Shown: piece by piece, positions 27,059 through 35,991 of the stretch | Numbering within the stretch: the first letter of the stretch is position 1 | How the letters are laid out: every line of letters starts with the position of its first letter | From: Pelomonas sp. Root1237 | GTDB lineage: Bacteria > Pseudomonadota > Gammaproteobacteria > Burkholderiales > Burkholderiaceae_C | NCBI RefSeq assembly: GCF_001425055.1 | Contig: NZ_LMDK01000020.1 | Coordinates: forward strand, 9,310 to 73,309 | Reading direction: 5' to 3' | Length of the DNA: 64,000 nucleotides | Translations under genes and position numbers: made by a program | Notes under the pieces: generated by a model | Databases searched by the model: none | Told to the model about the DNA's origin: nothing | The model's input: only the letters and a program-made list of their open reading frames with translations

Positions 27059-27700
27059 TCAGGACTTCAGCACGCCCTTGATGTGGGCGGCGATGGCGTC
27101 GTCCTGGCAGTTCGTGAAGAACAGTTCCTGGAACTTCTCGCCCGACACGGCGGCCTTCAACAGGTCCTGGTCGACGGCTTTCAGCGTGGTCAGCATGTCC
27201 TTGCAGGACGCGGCCTTCAGGTCCTTCAGGATGCCGCGGTTCTTGGCCATGATGGCGGCGCGCTCCTTGGGGTAGCCGGCGCCGCGCTCGTTCTCGAACA
27301 GCTTGCGGTAGCAGTCCTGCAGGTTCAGCTCAGCGGCCCAGCCGAAGCCCTTGGCGTAGGGCATGGACATGCAGTTGCCGTCGTTGATCTGGCCGAACAG
27401 GAAGGCGTCGGTCGGGTCGATGACCAGGCCGCAGAAGACGCCGGGCATGGAATTGCAGGCCAGCATGGAACCCATGCCGGTGCCGCAGCCGGTGACGACG
27501 AAGTCGGCGGCCTTGGAGTTCAGCAGGATGCCGGCGAGCAGGCCGTTCATCACGTAGGTGAGCGAGGCCTTGTCCTCGGGCGCGTACATGCCGTAGTGGT
27601 GGACGCTGTGGCCCAGCGGCTCGGCGACGGTCTTGAGGGCGTTGTGGACGATCTCGGACTTGGCGGCCTGGCTGTTCTCGATGATGAGGGCGATCTTCAT
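27059..27700 (-). CDS. RpiB/LacAB-family sugar-phosphate isomerase-like protein
   Basis: 213 residues from ATG 27700. The N-terminal about 145 residues fit the RpiB/LacA/LacB fold (PF02502): MKIALIIENSQAAKSEIVHN, VVTGCGTGMGSMLACN with the active-site-type cysteine in TGCGTG, GVFCGLVIDPTDAF, and GQINDGNCMSMPYAKGFGW. In classical RpiB the last block reads HNxAN; here it is NDGNC, so catalytic residues differ. About 65 extra C-terminal residues (KDMLTTLKAVDQDLLKAAVS and on) go beyond the usual 150-residue length. Isomerisation of a five- or six-carbon sugar phosphate is likely, but the substrate is open. The leader region holds a set of strong hairpins. Confidence 0.8.
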   Translation of the reverse strand: MKIALIIENSQAAKSEIVHNALKTVAEPLGHSVHHYGMYAPEDKASLTYVMNGLLAGILLNSKAADFVVTGCGTGMGSMLACNSMPGVFCGLVIDPTDAFLFGQINDGNCMSMPYAKGFGWAAELNLQDCYRKLFENERGAGYPKERAAIMAKNRGILKDLKAASCKDMLTTLKAVDQDLLKAAVSGEKFQELFFTNCQDDAIAAHIKGVLKS

Positions 27701-27771
27701 GGCGGGTGGCTTTCGGTAGCGGAATGGGGGCTGGGGCGGCACAGGCCACCCCGGTTGCATGGGCCGCGGCT

Positions 27772-27919
27772 GCTCGAGCCAGAGGGGCTCGAGCGCGGGC
27801 CGTCATGCCAGGCGTCCGCCTCGAAAGGCCGGGACTGCATGGTCCCGATGGAGCAACCTGGCCAACCGCGCACCTCGAAGCGAGGTGCTGACGCTGGCGC
27901 CATTGTGCCACTTGCGCCA
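27772..27919 (-). promoter_or_regulatory. Cluster of hairpins upstream of the RpiB-like gene
   Basis: The 285-bp gap contains consecutive perfect stems: GCTCGAGCC/GGCTCGAGC (27772-27794), CGGGAC/GTCCCG (27830-27847) and GCACCTCG/CGAGGTGC (27870-27888, loop AAG). A wider dyad TGGCGC...GCGCCA lies at 27895-27919. If transcribed with the RpiB-like gene they form a structured 5' leader of about 190 nt. If not, they may end transcription of the upstream gene at 27986. No T-runs are present. Confidence 0.45.
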
Positions 27920-27985
27920 AATATTGGAACGCCGTTTCATAAAAGCACTCAAGCCCGCGATCGATGCGATGCGAGCCTCGCAGCA

Positions 27986-28366
27986 TCAGCGGCGGTGGGG
28001 ATCGTTGGGCCGGCGGTCGGCACCGTTGGGCACGCCATCACGGTCCGCGTCGCCGCGGGCCCAGCCACCGCGCCGCAGCTCCCAGTGGCCGTTGCGCTCC
28101 TCCCAGGCGGGCTGGTTGTACATGTAGCCGCGGCGCTCCTTCACCCAGACGCCCTGCTGCCAGACGTGGCGGCGGCCGTTCCAGTTCCAATAGCCGGGCA
28201 CCCAGACATAGCCGCGGCGCGCGCCCGGCATCACTTCATGACGTGGAGGCGGCGGTGCGGTCCGGATGGACACGCTGACCTGTGCTGCGGCTGCGGTCGG
28301 GAGTGCTGCTGCACCAAAGGCACAGCTGGCGACCAGACACGAAGCGAGGAGGGTTCTGTTGAGCAT
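27986..28366 (-). CDS. Small exported protein with YXWG-like W-rich repeats
   Basis: 126 residues from the ATG at 28366, which has GGAG 6 nt upstream. A signal peptide (MLNRTLLASCLVASCAFGAA, cut near AAA|Q) precedes a mature domain in which RRGYVWVPGYWNWNGRRHVW and QQGVWVKERRGYMYNQPAWE form Trp/Tyr-Gly repeats, the pattern of the YXWGXW-repeat family (PF12779). The tail is GDADRDGVPNGADRRPND, a thrombospondin-type-3-like calcium-loop sequence. Such proteins occur singly or in numbers in betaproteobacterial envelopes; their function is not established. Confidence 0.82.
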   Translation of the reverse strand: MLNRTLLASCLVASCAFGAAALPTAAAAQVSVSIRTAPPPPRHEVMPGARRGYVWVPGYWNWNGRRHVWQQGVWVKERRGYMYNQPAWEERNGHWELRRGGWARGDADRDGVPNGADRRPNDPHRR

Positions 28367-28499
28367 GACGATCTCCAAGTGACAGGAGGTCATTCAACGA
28401 CTGGCCCCGACGCGCGGTGGTCGGACAAGCGCCCGTCGCGCCGCAAAGTTGTGCAAAGCGTCCAACTGATCGAAGGCGGGTGAGGCCTGCCGCAGCGCC

Positions 28500-28937
28500 T
28501 CAGTCGCCTTCACCACCCAGCGGCTTCAACTGCCGGCCCGCCGGCAGAGCGCGCAGGTATTTGAAGGTGCCCGTCGCATGGGCGCAGAGCTTGTCACCCG
28601 CACCGAATACCGAGCCCTCGCAGAAAGCCATGGTCGTCGAGCGATGCAGCAGCTTGCCCACCGCGCGCAGTTCGCCCTCGCCGGGGCGCATGAAGCTGGT
28701 CTTCATCTCCACCGTGACGACGCCCGGACCGAGGTCCGGCAGGTGCCGGTTCACGCTGCGGGCGGCATGCGCCATCGCCACGTCCAGCAGCGTCATCACC
28801 ACGCCGCCGTGGGCGACGCGCCAGGAGTTCAAGTGCTGCTCGCTGATCGTCAGCCGCAACTCGGCCTCGCCGTCGCCGACCGAGTGCAGCGTGAAGCCGA
28901 GTTGCTGGACGAAGGGGATGTGGACCGGGAACTCCAT
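28500..28937 (-). CDS. PaaI-type hotdog thioesterase
   Basis: 145 residues from the ATG at 28937. Hotdog-fold features include SEQHLNSWRVAHGGVVMTLL (the helix-starting HGG segment), DVAMAHAARSV and TVEMKTSFMRPGEGELRAVG. These enzymes hydrolyse acyl-CoA thioesters. It begins 7 bp after the SDR gene's stop and is the last gene of the beta-oxidation operon headed by the gene at 35346. A second, different thioesterase gene (31616-32041) lies in the same operon. Likely role: releasing CoA from intermediates that would otherwise trap it. Confidence 0.88.
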   Translation of the reverse strand: MEFPVHIPFVQQLGFTLHSVGDGEAELRLTISEQHLNSWRVAHGGVVMTLLDVAMAHAARSVNRHLPDLGPGVVTVEMKTSFMRPGEGELRAVGKLLHRSTTMAFCEGSVFGAGDKLCAHATGTFKYLRALPAGRQLKPLGGEGD

Positions 28938-28944
28938 CGACCGA

Positions 28945-29736
28945 TCATCCCCCGTGGATGGCCGACACGCCGCCGTCGACCGCCAGGATCTGGCCGGTAA
29001 TGTGCTTGCCGGCCCTGGACGCAAACAGCAGGGCCGCGCCCTTCAAATCGTCGTCATCGCCGATGCGGTTCAGCGGCGCGTGGGAAGCGAGTTGCTCTTC
29101 ACCGATGGTCGCCATCAGGCCCTTGGTCATCTTGCTCGGGAAGAAGCCCGGCGCCAGCGCGTTGACGGTGATGCCGTACTGGCCCCACTCGCCGGCCAGC
29201 GCGCGCGTGAAGTTCACGGCCGCGCCCTTGCTGGTGTTGTAGGCAATGGTCTTCATGACGGCCGAGTTGCCGCCCAGGCCGGCGATGGAGGCCACGTTGA
29301 TGATGCGGCCCGACTTGCGCGGGATCATGCTGGCCTTGGCCACCGCTTGCGCAAAGACGAAAAGGCTGCGGATGTTGAGGTCCATGACCTTGTCCCAGGC
29401 CTCGATGGGGTGTTCCTCGGCGGGTGCACCCCAGCTCGCGCCGGCGTTGTTGACGAGGATGTCGATCTGGCCGAGTCGCTCCATCGTCTCCCTGACGACG
29501 CGCTGTGCGTCCTCAGGCTTGGACGCATCGGCTGCGATCCAGCGGGTGTCGATACCGCGCGCCTGCAGGTGGGCCGCGGCCTCCTCCAGGTCGGCCGCCT
29601 TGCGCGAGGTCAGCATGATCTTGGCGCCAGCTTCACCGAGCGCTTCGGCGATCTGCAGGCCCAGGCCGCGCGAGCCGCCGGTGACGAGGGCCACCTGGCC
29701 GCTCAGGTCGAAGAGGTCTTGGACTTTGGTGCTCAT
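28945..29736 (-). CDS. SDR-family NAD(P)-dependent oxidoreductase
   Basis: 263 residues. A classical short-chain dehydrogenase: cofactor motif TGGSRGLG (about 19-26), NNAG, catalytic Ser in NVASIAGLGG, and Tyr/Lys in YNTSKGAAV. It ends with GQILAVDGGVSAIHGG, typical of 3-oxoacyl or 3-hydroxyacyl reductases. The operon context (acyl-CoA dehydrogenase, thiolase, bifunctional hydratase/dehydrogenase) suggests a hydroxyacyl-CoA or branched-acyl substrate. R at the position after the GGS suggests NADPH, although this is not decisive. Confidence 0.9.
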   Translation of the reverse strand: MSTKVQDLFDLSGQVALVTGGSRGLGLQIAEALGEAGAKIMLTSRKAADLEEAAAHLQARGIDTRWIAADASKPEDAQRVVRETMERLGQIDILVNNAGASWGAPAEEHPIEAWDKVMDLNIRSLFVFAQAVAKASMIPRKSGRIINVASIAGLGGNSAVMKTIAYNTSKGAAVNFTRALAGEWGQYGITVNALAPGFFPSKMTKGLMATIGEEQLASHAPLNRIGDDDDLKGAALLFASRAGKHITGQILAVDGGVSAIHGG

Positions 29737-29751
29737 GGTGTCTCCAGCTTC

Positions 29752-31560
29752 TCAAAAGTATTCGGATTTCATTTCGCGGCACAACGGCTCACGTCGCGCC
29801 ACGACGTCCAGCCAGGCGCCGATCTTGGGCAGCTCATAGGCGAAGAAATAGCGAGCCGCGGCGCGCTTGCCGTGGGCGAAGTCGCTGTCACCGCTGACGC
29901 TCAGCACCACGTCCAGCCACAGCCACGCCAGCACCGTGTGGCCGAAGGCCTGCATATACGGCGTCGCATTGGCCAGCGCCTCTTCGGGCTCACCCGTGCT
30001 CCAGGCCTTCTTGGTCGCGCCGCCCACTTGTGCCAACGCTGCGGCCAGCTGGTTGGCCTGCGGCGCCCAGTCGGTCTGCATCGCGCGCTCGATGGTCTGC
30101 TGCACTCGCGCGGCCAAAGCAGCGAGAGACGCCCCGCCCTGCTGCACCACCTTGCGACCCAGCAGGTCCAGCGCCTGGATGCCATGCGTCCCCTCGTGGA
30201 TCATGTTCAGGCGCTGATCGCGCCAGTACTGCTCGACGGGGAAATCACGCGTGTAGCCGTAGCCGCCCAGCACCTGGATGGCCAGGGAGTTGGACTCCAG
30301 GCACCACTCGCTCGGCCAGCTCTTGGCGATGGGGATGAGCACATCCAGCAGGGCCTGCGCCTCGGCCTTGGCGTCGCCGGTATTCAGCTCATCGACGAGA
30401 CGGGCACAGTACAGCTCCAGCGCCAGGCCGCCCTCGACATAGCTCTTCTGCGCCAGCAGCATGCGGCGCACATCGGCGTGTTCGATGATGGGCCGCTGCG
30501 GGCTGGCCGCGTCCTTGCCCGTCGCGGTCATCGGCCTGCCCTGGGGACGCTGCTTGGCGTATTCCAGGCTGGCCTCGTAGCCGGCATAGCCCAGCATGAC
30601 GGCACCGAGACCCACGCCAATGCGCATCTCGTTCATCATGAAGAACATGCAGCGCAGGCCTTCGCCGGGCTTGCCGACGAGATAGCCCACGGCACCCGCT
30701 TTGCCTTCCGGCTGGAAGCGGCCTTCGCCGAAGTTCAGCAGGCAGTTGGTCGTGCCGCGGTGGCCGAGCTTGTGGTTCAACCCGGCCAGCGCGATGTCAT
30801 TGCGCTCGCCGGTCAGCTGGCCGTTCTCGCCGACCATTTGCTTGGGCACGATGAAGAGCGAGATGCCCTTGGTGCCCGGAATGAGCTTGCCGTCCGGCCC
30901 CGGGATCTTGGCCAGCACCAGGTGGACGATGTTCTCGCGCAGCTCATGCTCGCCGCCCGAGATCCACATCTTGTTGCCGCGCAGGCGGTAGCGCGGGCCG
31001 AGGGCGTCGTTCTCGTCCTCCAGCTCGGCGCGCGTGACCACATCGGACAGCGACGAGCCCGCCTGCGGCTCCGACAGGCACATGGTGCCGAACCACTGGC
31101 CAGCCAGCAGCGTCTTGGCGAACACCTCGCGCTGGCGCTCGCTGCCGTGTTCCATCAGCAGGTTGGCATTGCAGGTCGTCAGCACGCCGTAGGAGCCAGC
31201 GTGGACGTTGGCCATGCTGACGAAGGCATTGGCGGCCGTCTCGACGAGGCAGGGCAGCTGCATGCCGCCCAGCTCGTAGTCATGCGCCGCAGCCATCATG
31301 CCGGAGTCGACCAGGGCATTGACCGCCTCCAGCGTCGCCGCGGGCAGGTGCACGCGCTCGCCACCTTCATCCACAACCACGCGCGGCTCCTCCGTGTCCA
31401 TCAGCCTGTAGCTCGGCGCGAACTTCTCGCGGGCGATGCGCTCGCAGGTGTCGAGCACGGCGCTGAAGGTCTCGCGCGAATGGTCGGCAAAGCGCTCGCG
31501 CGCGGTGAGGTCGCCAGCACGCAGCCAGTCGAACAGAAGGAACTCCAGGGTGTCGCGCAT
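29752..31560 (-). CDS. Acyl-CoA dehydrogenase (long form with C-terminal extension)
   Basis: 602 residues, longer than the roughly 380 of classical enzymes. This matches the FadE-like group with an extra C-terminal domain (PF12806), here from about 465 on (ASLAALAARVQQTIERAM). Core motifs are MCLSEPQAGSSLSDV, KMWISGGEHEL, GHRGTTNCLLNFGE and VQVLGG-type LAIQVLGGYGYTRDFPVEQ. It catalyses FAD-dependent alpha,beta-dehydrogenation of acyl-CoA, the first step of beta-oxidation. Electrons go to ETF, which is not encoded here. It sits mid-operon between thioesterase and SDR genes. Confidence 0.93.
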   Translation of the reverse strand: MRDTLEFLLFDWLRAGDLTARERFADHSRETFSAVLDTCERIAREKFAPSYRLMDTEEPRVVVDEGGERVHLPAATLEAVNALVDSGMMAAAHDYELGGMQLPCLVETAANAFVSMANVHAGSYGVLTTCNANLLMEHGSERQREVFAKTLLAGQWFGTMCLSEPQAGSSLSDVVTRAELEDENDALGPRYRLRGNKMWISGGEHELRENIVHLVLAKIPGPDGKLIPGTKGISLFIVPKQMVGENGQLTGERNDIALAGLNHKLGHRGTTNCLLNFGEGRFQPEGKAGAVGYLVGKPGEGLRCMFFMMNEMRIGVGLGAVMLGYAGYEASLEYAKQRPQGRPMTATGKDAASPQRPIIEHADVRRMLLAQKSYVEGGLALELYCARLVDELNTGDAKAEAQALLDVLIPIAKSWPSEWCLESNSLAIQVLGGYGYTRDFPVEQYWRDQRLNMIHEGTHGIQALDLLGRKVVQQGGASLAALAARVQQTIERAMQTDWAPQANQLAAALAQVGGATKKAWSTGEPEEALANATPYMQAFGHTVLAWLWLDVVLSVSGDSDFAHGKRAAARYFFAYELPKIGAWLDVVARREPLCREMKSEYF

Positions 31561-31615
31561 GGCTGCTATCCCGTTGTGGTGACGGCCGTGGGCTCAATGC
31601 CCAGGTCGGCCATGA

Positions 31616-32041
31616 TCAGTCGCCCGCTACGCGGACGATGGTGCCCTGCGCCAGCGCGCAGAGCTTCTCGGCGCCGCCCTTGACGGCAAAGATCTCGCAG
31701 CGACAGACCGCCTGGTTCTTGCTGACCGCGTCGGCGCTGGCGCGGGCGATCAGGCGTTCGCCAACGGCCGGACGCACATAGTTCACCTTGAACTCGCTCG
31801 TCACGACCTCGACCTGCATGGCCGTGCCGCCGGCATAGGTCAGCGCGTTGTCGGCCAGATAGCTGACGACGCCACCATGCGCAAAACCATGCTGCTGCAG
31901 ATGCTCGGGCTTGAGCACCAACTGCAGCTCGACCTTGCCCGGGGACAGCGCCGCCAGTTCCGTGCCGAGCAGGCGGCTGAAGGCTTGCTTGGCCAGGATC
32001 TCGCGGCCCATCTGCAGGAAGACCTCCGGCGAGACGGCCAT
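31616..32041 (-). CDS. Hotdog-fold thioesterase (PaaI/YigI-like)
   Basis: 141 residues from the ATG at 32041. Hotdog motifs: HLQQHGFAHGGVVSYLADNA, LTYAGGTAMQVEVVTSEFKV, NYVRPAVGERLIARA. It hydrolyses acyl-CoA thioesters. It begins 5 bp after the thiolase stop. It shares only the fold, not close sequence, with the second thioesterase of this operon (28500-28937), so they probably act on different acyl-CoAs. Between its stop and the acyl-CoA dehydrogenase start is a 55-bp gap with no evident signal. Confidence 0.88.
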   Translation of the reverse strand: MAVSPEVFLQMGREILAKQAFSRLLGTELAALSPGKVELQLVLKPEHLQQHGFAHGGVVSYLADNALTYAGGTAMQVEVVTSEFKVNYVRPAVGERLIARASADAVSKNQAVCRCEIFAVKGGAEKLCALAQGTIVRVAGD

Positions 32042-32046
32042 GGTCT

Positions 32047-33222
32047 TCAGAGCACTTCGAAGATGCCAGCCGCGCCCATGCCGCCGCCAATGCACATCGT
32101 CACGCAGACGCGCTTGGCACCGCGGCGCTTGCCTTCGATCAGCGCATGGCCGGTCAGGCGCTGGCCCGACACGCCGTAGGGGTGGCCCACCGCAATCGCG
32201 CCGCCGTTGACGTTCAGGCGGTCCATCGGGATGCCCAGCGTGTCGGCGCAGTACAGCACCTGCACGGCGAAGGCTTCGTTCAGTTCCCACAGGTCGATGT
32301 CGGCAACCGTCAGGCCGAGCTTCTTCAGCACCTTCGGGACGGCGAAGACGGGGCCGATGCCCATCTCGTCGGGCTCGCAACCGGCCACGGCAAAGCCGAG
32401 GAAACGGCCGATGGGCTTGAGGTTGTGCGTGGACGCGTATTGCTCGCTGACCAGCGCGCAGGCGCCGGCACCGTCGCTGAACTGGCTGGCGTTGCCGGCC
32501 GAGATCAGACCGCCGGGCATGGCGGAGCGCAGGTCCTTGATGGCGTCATAAGTGGTGCCTTCGCGCAGGCCCTCATCGGCGCTGATGGTGACTTCCTTGC
32601 TCATCAGGCCCATGACCTTGTCGGCCATGCCCATGGTCGTCGTGACTGAGATCAGTTCGTCGGCGAACTTACCGGCGGCCTGGGCGGCGCAGGCCTTTTG
32701 CTGGCTGCCGGCGCCGTACTGGTCCATGCGCTCACGCGAGATGTTGTAGCGCTTGGCCACGTTCTCGGCGGTCTGCAGCATGTTCCAGTAGATCTCGGGC
32801 TTGAGCTTCATCAGCGCCGGGTCGACCAGCATGTGCTTGTTGGCCTCTTGCTGCACGCAGGAAATGCTCTCGACGCCGCCGGCGATGTAGACATCGCCCT
32901 CGCCGGCAATGATGCGCTGCGCGGCCATCGCAATGGTCTGCAGGCCGCTGGAACAGAAGCGGTTGATGGTGACGCCGCTCACCGTGATCGGCAGGCCGGC
33001 CTTCAGCGCGATCTGGCGCGCGATGTTGGAGCCGGTGGCGCCTTCGGGCGTGGCACAGCCCATCAGCACGTCTTCGATGGCACCGCCATCGATGCCGGCG
33101 CGCTCGACGGCTGCCTTGACGGCGTGGCCACCCAGCGTCGCGCCATGGGTCATGTTGAACGCGCCCTTCCAGCTCTTGGCGAGCGGCGTGCGGGCGGTGG
33201 AGACGATCAGTGCGTTGCTCAT
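32047..33222 (-). CDS. Acetyl-CoA C-acyltransferase (thiolase)
   Basis: 391 residues. The nucleophilic cysteine is in [16 protein letters not shown] (C90). The histidine is in [16 protein letters not shown], and the second cysteine in [20 protein letters not shown] at the C-terminus; all three catalytic residues of the thiolase family are present. It cleaves 3-ketoacyl-CoA to acetyl-CoA plus a shortened acyl-CoA and works with the bifunctional enzyme encoded 30 bp upstream. The sequence fits the FadA/FadI-type degradative thiolases. A biosynthetic acetoacetyl-CoA thiolase (PhaA-like) is less likely given the operon. Confidence 0.93.
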   Translation of the reverse strand: MSNALIVSTARTPLAKSWKGAFNMTHGATLGGHAVKAAVERAGIDGGAIEDVLMGCATPEGATGSNIARQIALKAGLPITVSGVTINRFCSSGLQTIAMAAQRIIAGEGDVYIAGGVESISCVQQEANKHMLVDPALMKLKPEIYWNMLQTAENVAKRYNISRERMDQYGAGSQQKACAAQAAGKFADELISVTTTMGMADKVMGLMSKEVTISADEGLREGTTYDAIKDLRSAMPGGLISAGNASQFSDGAGACALVSEQYASTHNLKPIGRFLGFAVAGCEPDEMGIGPVFAVPKVLKKLGLTVADIDLWELNEAFAVQVLYCADTLGIPMDRLNVNGGAIAVGHPYGVSGQRLTGHALIEGKRRGAKRVCVTMCIGGGMGAAGIFEVL

Positions 33223-33252
33223 GTCTTGTTCCTTGTCAGTCGCGCGCTGCGA

Positions 33253-35346
33253 TCAAGTGAAGCTCTTGCCTTCCGCCACGAGGCGGGCCAGCAGCGGGGC
33301 GGGCGTCCAGAACGCACCGTCATCCATCGGGTTCTTGGCAAAGCGCTTCATTGCCTGCATGACGTTGAAGAGGCCGAGGGTGTCGGCGTAGCACATCGGG
33401 CCACCGCGGAAGATCGGAAAGCCGTAGCCGGTCAGGTAGACCATGTCCACGTCCGACGCGCGCTGGGCAATGCCCTCTTCCAGCAGATGCGCGGCCTCGT
33501 TGACGAGGGCGAACACCAGGCGGTGCACGATCTCCTCGTCGCTGATGTCGCGCTTCTTGGCGCCGATGGCTTCGCGGTGCTTGGCGAGCATCTCGTCGAC
33601 GACCGGTGACGGGATCGCGTCGCGCTTGCCAGGCAGGTAGTCGTACCAGCCAGCACCGGTCTTCTGGCCGAAGCGGCCCAGCTCGCACAGGCGGTCGGCG
33701 CTCGCCGAGTACTTCATGTTGGCGCGCTCTACAGCGCGGCGCTTGCGGATCGCCCAGCCGATGTCATTGCCCGCCAGGTCACCCATGCGGAACGGGCCCA
33801 TCGCGAAGCCGAACTTCTCGACCGCCTTGTCGACCTGCTGCGGCGTGCAGCCTTCATCGAGCAGGAAGCCGGCCTGGCGGCTGTACTGCTCGATCATGCG
33901 GTTGCCGATGAAGCCGTCGCAGACGCCCGACACGACAGCCGTCTTCTTGATCTTCTTGCCAATGGCCATGACCGTCGCCAGCACATCCTTGGCGGTTTCC
34001 TTGCCGCGCACCACTTCCAGCAGCTTCATCACGTTGGCTGGGCTGAAGAAGTGCATGCCCACCACGTCCTGCGGGCGCTTGGTGAACGAGGCGATCTTGT
34101 CGACGTCCAGCGTCGAGGTATTGGACGCGAGGATGGCGCCGGGCTTGGCGACTTCGTCCAGCTGCTTGAAGACGGCCTCCTTGACGCCGATCTCCTCGAA
34201 CACCGCCTCGATGATGAGGTCGGCGTCGCCCAGGTCGGCGTAGCTCAGCGTCGTGCTCAAGAGCGCCATGCGCTGGGCGTATTTGTCTTCCTTCAGCTTG
34301 CCCTTCTTGACCTGCGATTCGTAGTTCTTCTTGATCGTCGCGACGCCGCGGTCCAGGGCTTCCTGCTTGGTCTCCAGGATGGTGACCGGGATGCCCGCAT
34401 TCAGGAAGTTCATCGAGATGCCGCCACCCATGGTGCCGGCGCCGATGACGCCCACCTTGGCGATGGTGCGCAGCGGCGTGTCTTCGGGCACGTCGGAGAT
34501 CTTGCTGGCCACGCGCTCGGCGAAGAACAGGTGGCGCAGCGCCTTGGACTCGGGCGTCAGCATCAATGCCATGAAACCCTCGCGCTCGGCGCGCATGCCG
34601 TCGTCGAACTTCATGTTGACGGCACTGGCCACGGTCTCCAGGCAGCGCAATGGTGCCGGGAAGTTCTTGCTCATGCCGCCCACCATGTTGCGGGCGAACT
34701 GGAAGTAGGCCTCGGCGTTGGGGTGGCGGGCTTTCAGGTCGCGCACCTTGGGCAGCGGGCGCTTCTCGGAGACTTCTTCAGCGAACTTGACGGCGGCATC
34801 GACCACGTCGGCGTCGACGATCTTGTCGAACAGCTTCTGGCCCGGGACCATGGCCAGCATCTGCGCCTCGACCGGCTCGCCGCTGACGATCATGTTCAGC
34901 GCGGGCTCCACGCCCAGCGCGCGCGGCAGGCGCTGCGTGCCGCCGGCGCCAGGCAGCAGGCCCAGCTTCACTTCGGGCAGCGCGACCTTGGTGCCGGTCT
35001 GCGCGACGCGGTAGTGGCAGCCCAGGGACAACTCCAGGCCACCGCCCATGCAGACGCTGTGGATGGCCGCGACGACCGGCTTGCTGCAGTTCTCGACGAC
35101 AGCGATCAGGCTCAGCAGGTTCGGCTCGGCCAAGGCCTTGGGGCTGCCAAACTCCTTGATGTCGGCACCGCCCGAGAAGGCCTTGCCGGCGCCGGTGATG
35201 ACCAGGCTGGTGATGGCCGGATCGGCTTCGGCGCGCTCCACACCGGCCGCAACGGCGGCGCGGGTGGCAAAACCCAGGCCATTGACCGGCGGGTTGTCGA
35301 GCGTGATCACGGCGACGCTGCCGCGAACTTCGTAATGGGCTGTCAT
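33253..35346 (-). CDS. fadJ: Bifunctional enoyl-CoA hydratase/3-hydroxyacyl-CoA dehydrogenase
   Basis: 697 residues from ATG 35346 ([20 protein letters not shown]). The N-terminal crotonase domain has [14 protein letters not shown] and [18 protein letters not shown] with the hydratase glutamate. The middle NAD-binding domain starts [20 protein letters not shown] (about residue 300), and [13 protein letters not shown] and [18 protein letters not shown] follow. Two C-terminal 3HCDH domains carry GFIGNRM and [14 protein letters not shown]. It performs hydration and oxidation in beta-oxidation. As first gene of the six-gene operon down to 28500, it is preceded by a strong palindrome at 35395-35418 that probably binds the operon's repressor. 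The layout resembles the FadN/FadJ-like monofunctional-complex enzymes of betaproteobacteria. Confidence 0.93.
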   Translation of the reverse strand: MTAHYEVRGSVAVITLDNPPVNGLGFATRAAVAAGVERAEADPAITSLVITGAGKAFSGGADIKEFGSPKALAEPNLLSLIAVVENCSKPVVAAIHSVCMGGGLELSLGCHYRVAQTGTKVALPEVKLGLLPGAGGTQRLPRALGVEPALNMIVSGEPVEAQMLAMVPGQKLFDKIVDADVVDAAVKFAEEVSEKRPLPKVRDLKARHPNAEAYFQFARNMVGGMSKNFPAPLRCLETVASAVNMKFDDGMRAEREGFMALMLTPESKALRHLFFAERVASKISDVPEDTPLRTIAKVGVIGAGTMGGGISMNFLNAGIPVTILETKQEALDRGVATIKKNYESQVKKGKLKEDKYAQRMALLSTTLSYADLGDADLIIEAVFEEIGVKEAVFKQLDEVAKPGAILASNTSTLDVDKIASFTKRPQDVVGMHFFSPANVMKLLEVVRGKETAKDVLATVMAIGKKIKKTAVVSGVCDGFIGNRMIEQYSRQAGFLLDEGCTPQQVDKAVEKFGFAMGPFRMGDLAGNDIGWAIRKRRAVERANMKYSASADRLCELGRFGQKTGAGWYDYLPGKRDAIPSPVVDEMLAKHREAIGAKKRDISDEEIVHRLVFALVNEAAHLLEEGIAQRASDVDMVYLTGYGFPIFRGGPMCYADTLGLFNVMQAMKRFAKNPMDDGAFWTPAPLLARLVAEGKSFT

Positions 35347-35394
35347 GGGCACGACCTCAGTTGGCGGGCCCACCGCGCCTTGCGCAGCCGGCCC

Positions 35395-35418
35395 AGAATA
35401 GAACGACCGTTCGATTCT
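35395..35418. promoter_or_regulatory. 24-bp palindrome upstream of the beta-oxidation operon, candidate TetR-type operator
   Basis: AGAAT-A-GAACG-AC-CGTTC-G-ATTCT reads the same on both strands at 20 of 24 positions (the core GAACG-N2-CGTTC is perfect). It lies 49 bp before the fadJ start. Fatty-acid and branched-chain catabolic operons in proteobacteria are commonly repressed by TetR-type proteins at such dyads. The identity of the regulator is not shown here. Confidence 0.65.
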
Positions 35419-35471
35419 AGGCAGCGCCCGCCGCGCAGTCTTGTCCCGGCAGTGACAAGGCCGTGAAGGGC

Positions 35472-35849
35472 TCAGTACTGGGACTTGGGCAGGACCACGG
35501 TGTCCTTGAACGCCTTGGCCGCCTCCGGCTCCGCTGGCGGCTGCAGCTTGGCCTCGGCATAGCGGCGCATGGCCTCGGCGGCATCCAGGGGGGCAACAGG
35601 TGCAGGAGCCTGGCGCGGCGCGGGCCGCACTGCCAGGCGCAGCTCATGGCAATCGCGCTGCAGCTGCTCCACCTGCTTGCGTGCCTGGGTGAGCTGCTGG
35701 GCGCCAAGTTGGCGGGACTGCTCCACGTGCATCACCCGCTCATGCTCGCGCTTGATTCGTTTGGCTGCCCAGGCGTAGACGGCACCTCCCGCCACCAAAC
35801 CGCCCACAGCAAAGCTGCCCACCAGCTGCAACAGTTGACCGTTGTCCAT
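35472..35849 (-). CDS. Small membrane-anchored coiled-coil protein, unknown function
   Basis: 125 residues from ATG 35849 (GGGGAGAG upstream). One transmembrane helix at about 8-28 (VGSFAVGGLVAGGAVYAWAA) is followed by a basic stretch (KRIKREHERV), a coiled coil of about 45 residues (LGAQQLTQARKQVEQLQRDC) and a proline-rich tail. The topology recalls YhcB/ZapG-type proteins, but the sequence is not clearly of that family. It lies between the fatty-acid operon and a divergent patatin gene; no functional link is evident. Confidence 0.7.
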   Translation of the reverse strand: MDNGQLLQLVGSFAVGGLVAGGAVYAWAAKRIKREHERVMHVEQSRQLGAQQLTQARKQVEQLQRDCHELRLAVRPAPRQAPAPVAPLDAAEAMRRYAEAKLQPPAEPEAAKAFKDTVVLPKSQY

Positions 35850-35991
35850 TTTTTCTCTCCCCTGACACCGTTGTCCGTTGGCACTGTATCGGTCTGACGG
35901 CGCAACGCCTGTCTTGCCAGGGTTTGTCACGAGTCGCCACCGCTCCGTCTCGCCCTTGGACGCCCAGCGCCCCCCGGCTAGAGTGCGGGCC

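Noticed and set aside
28417..31683. A 1088-codon open frame on the plus strand opposite the acyl-CoA dehydrogenase and SDR genes
   Set aside because: It is an antisense artefact of high GC: its translation has no recognisable domains, while the minus strand encodes complete conserved enzymes.
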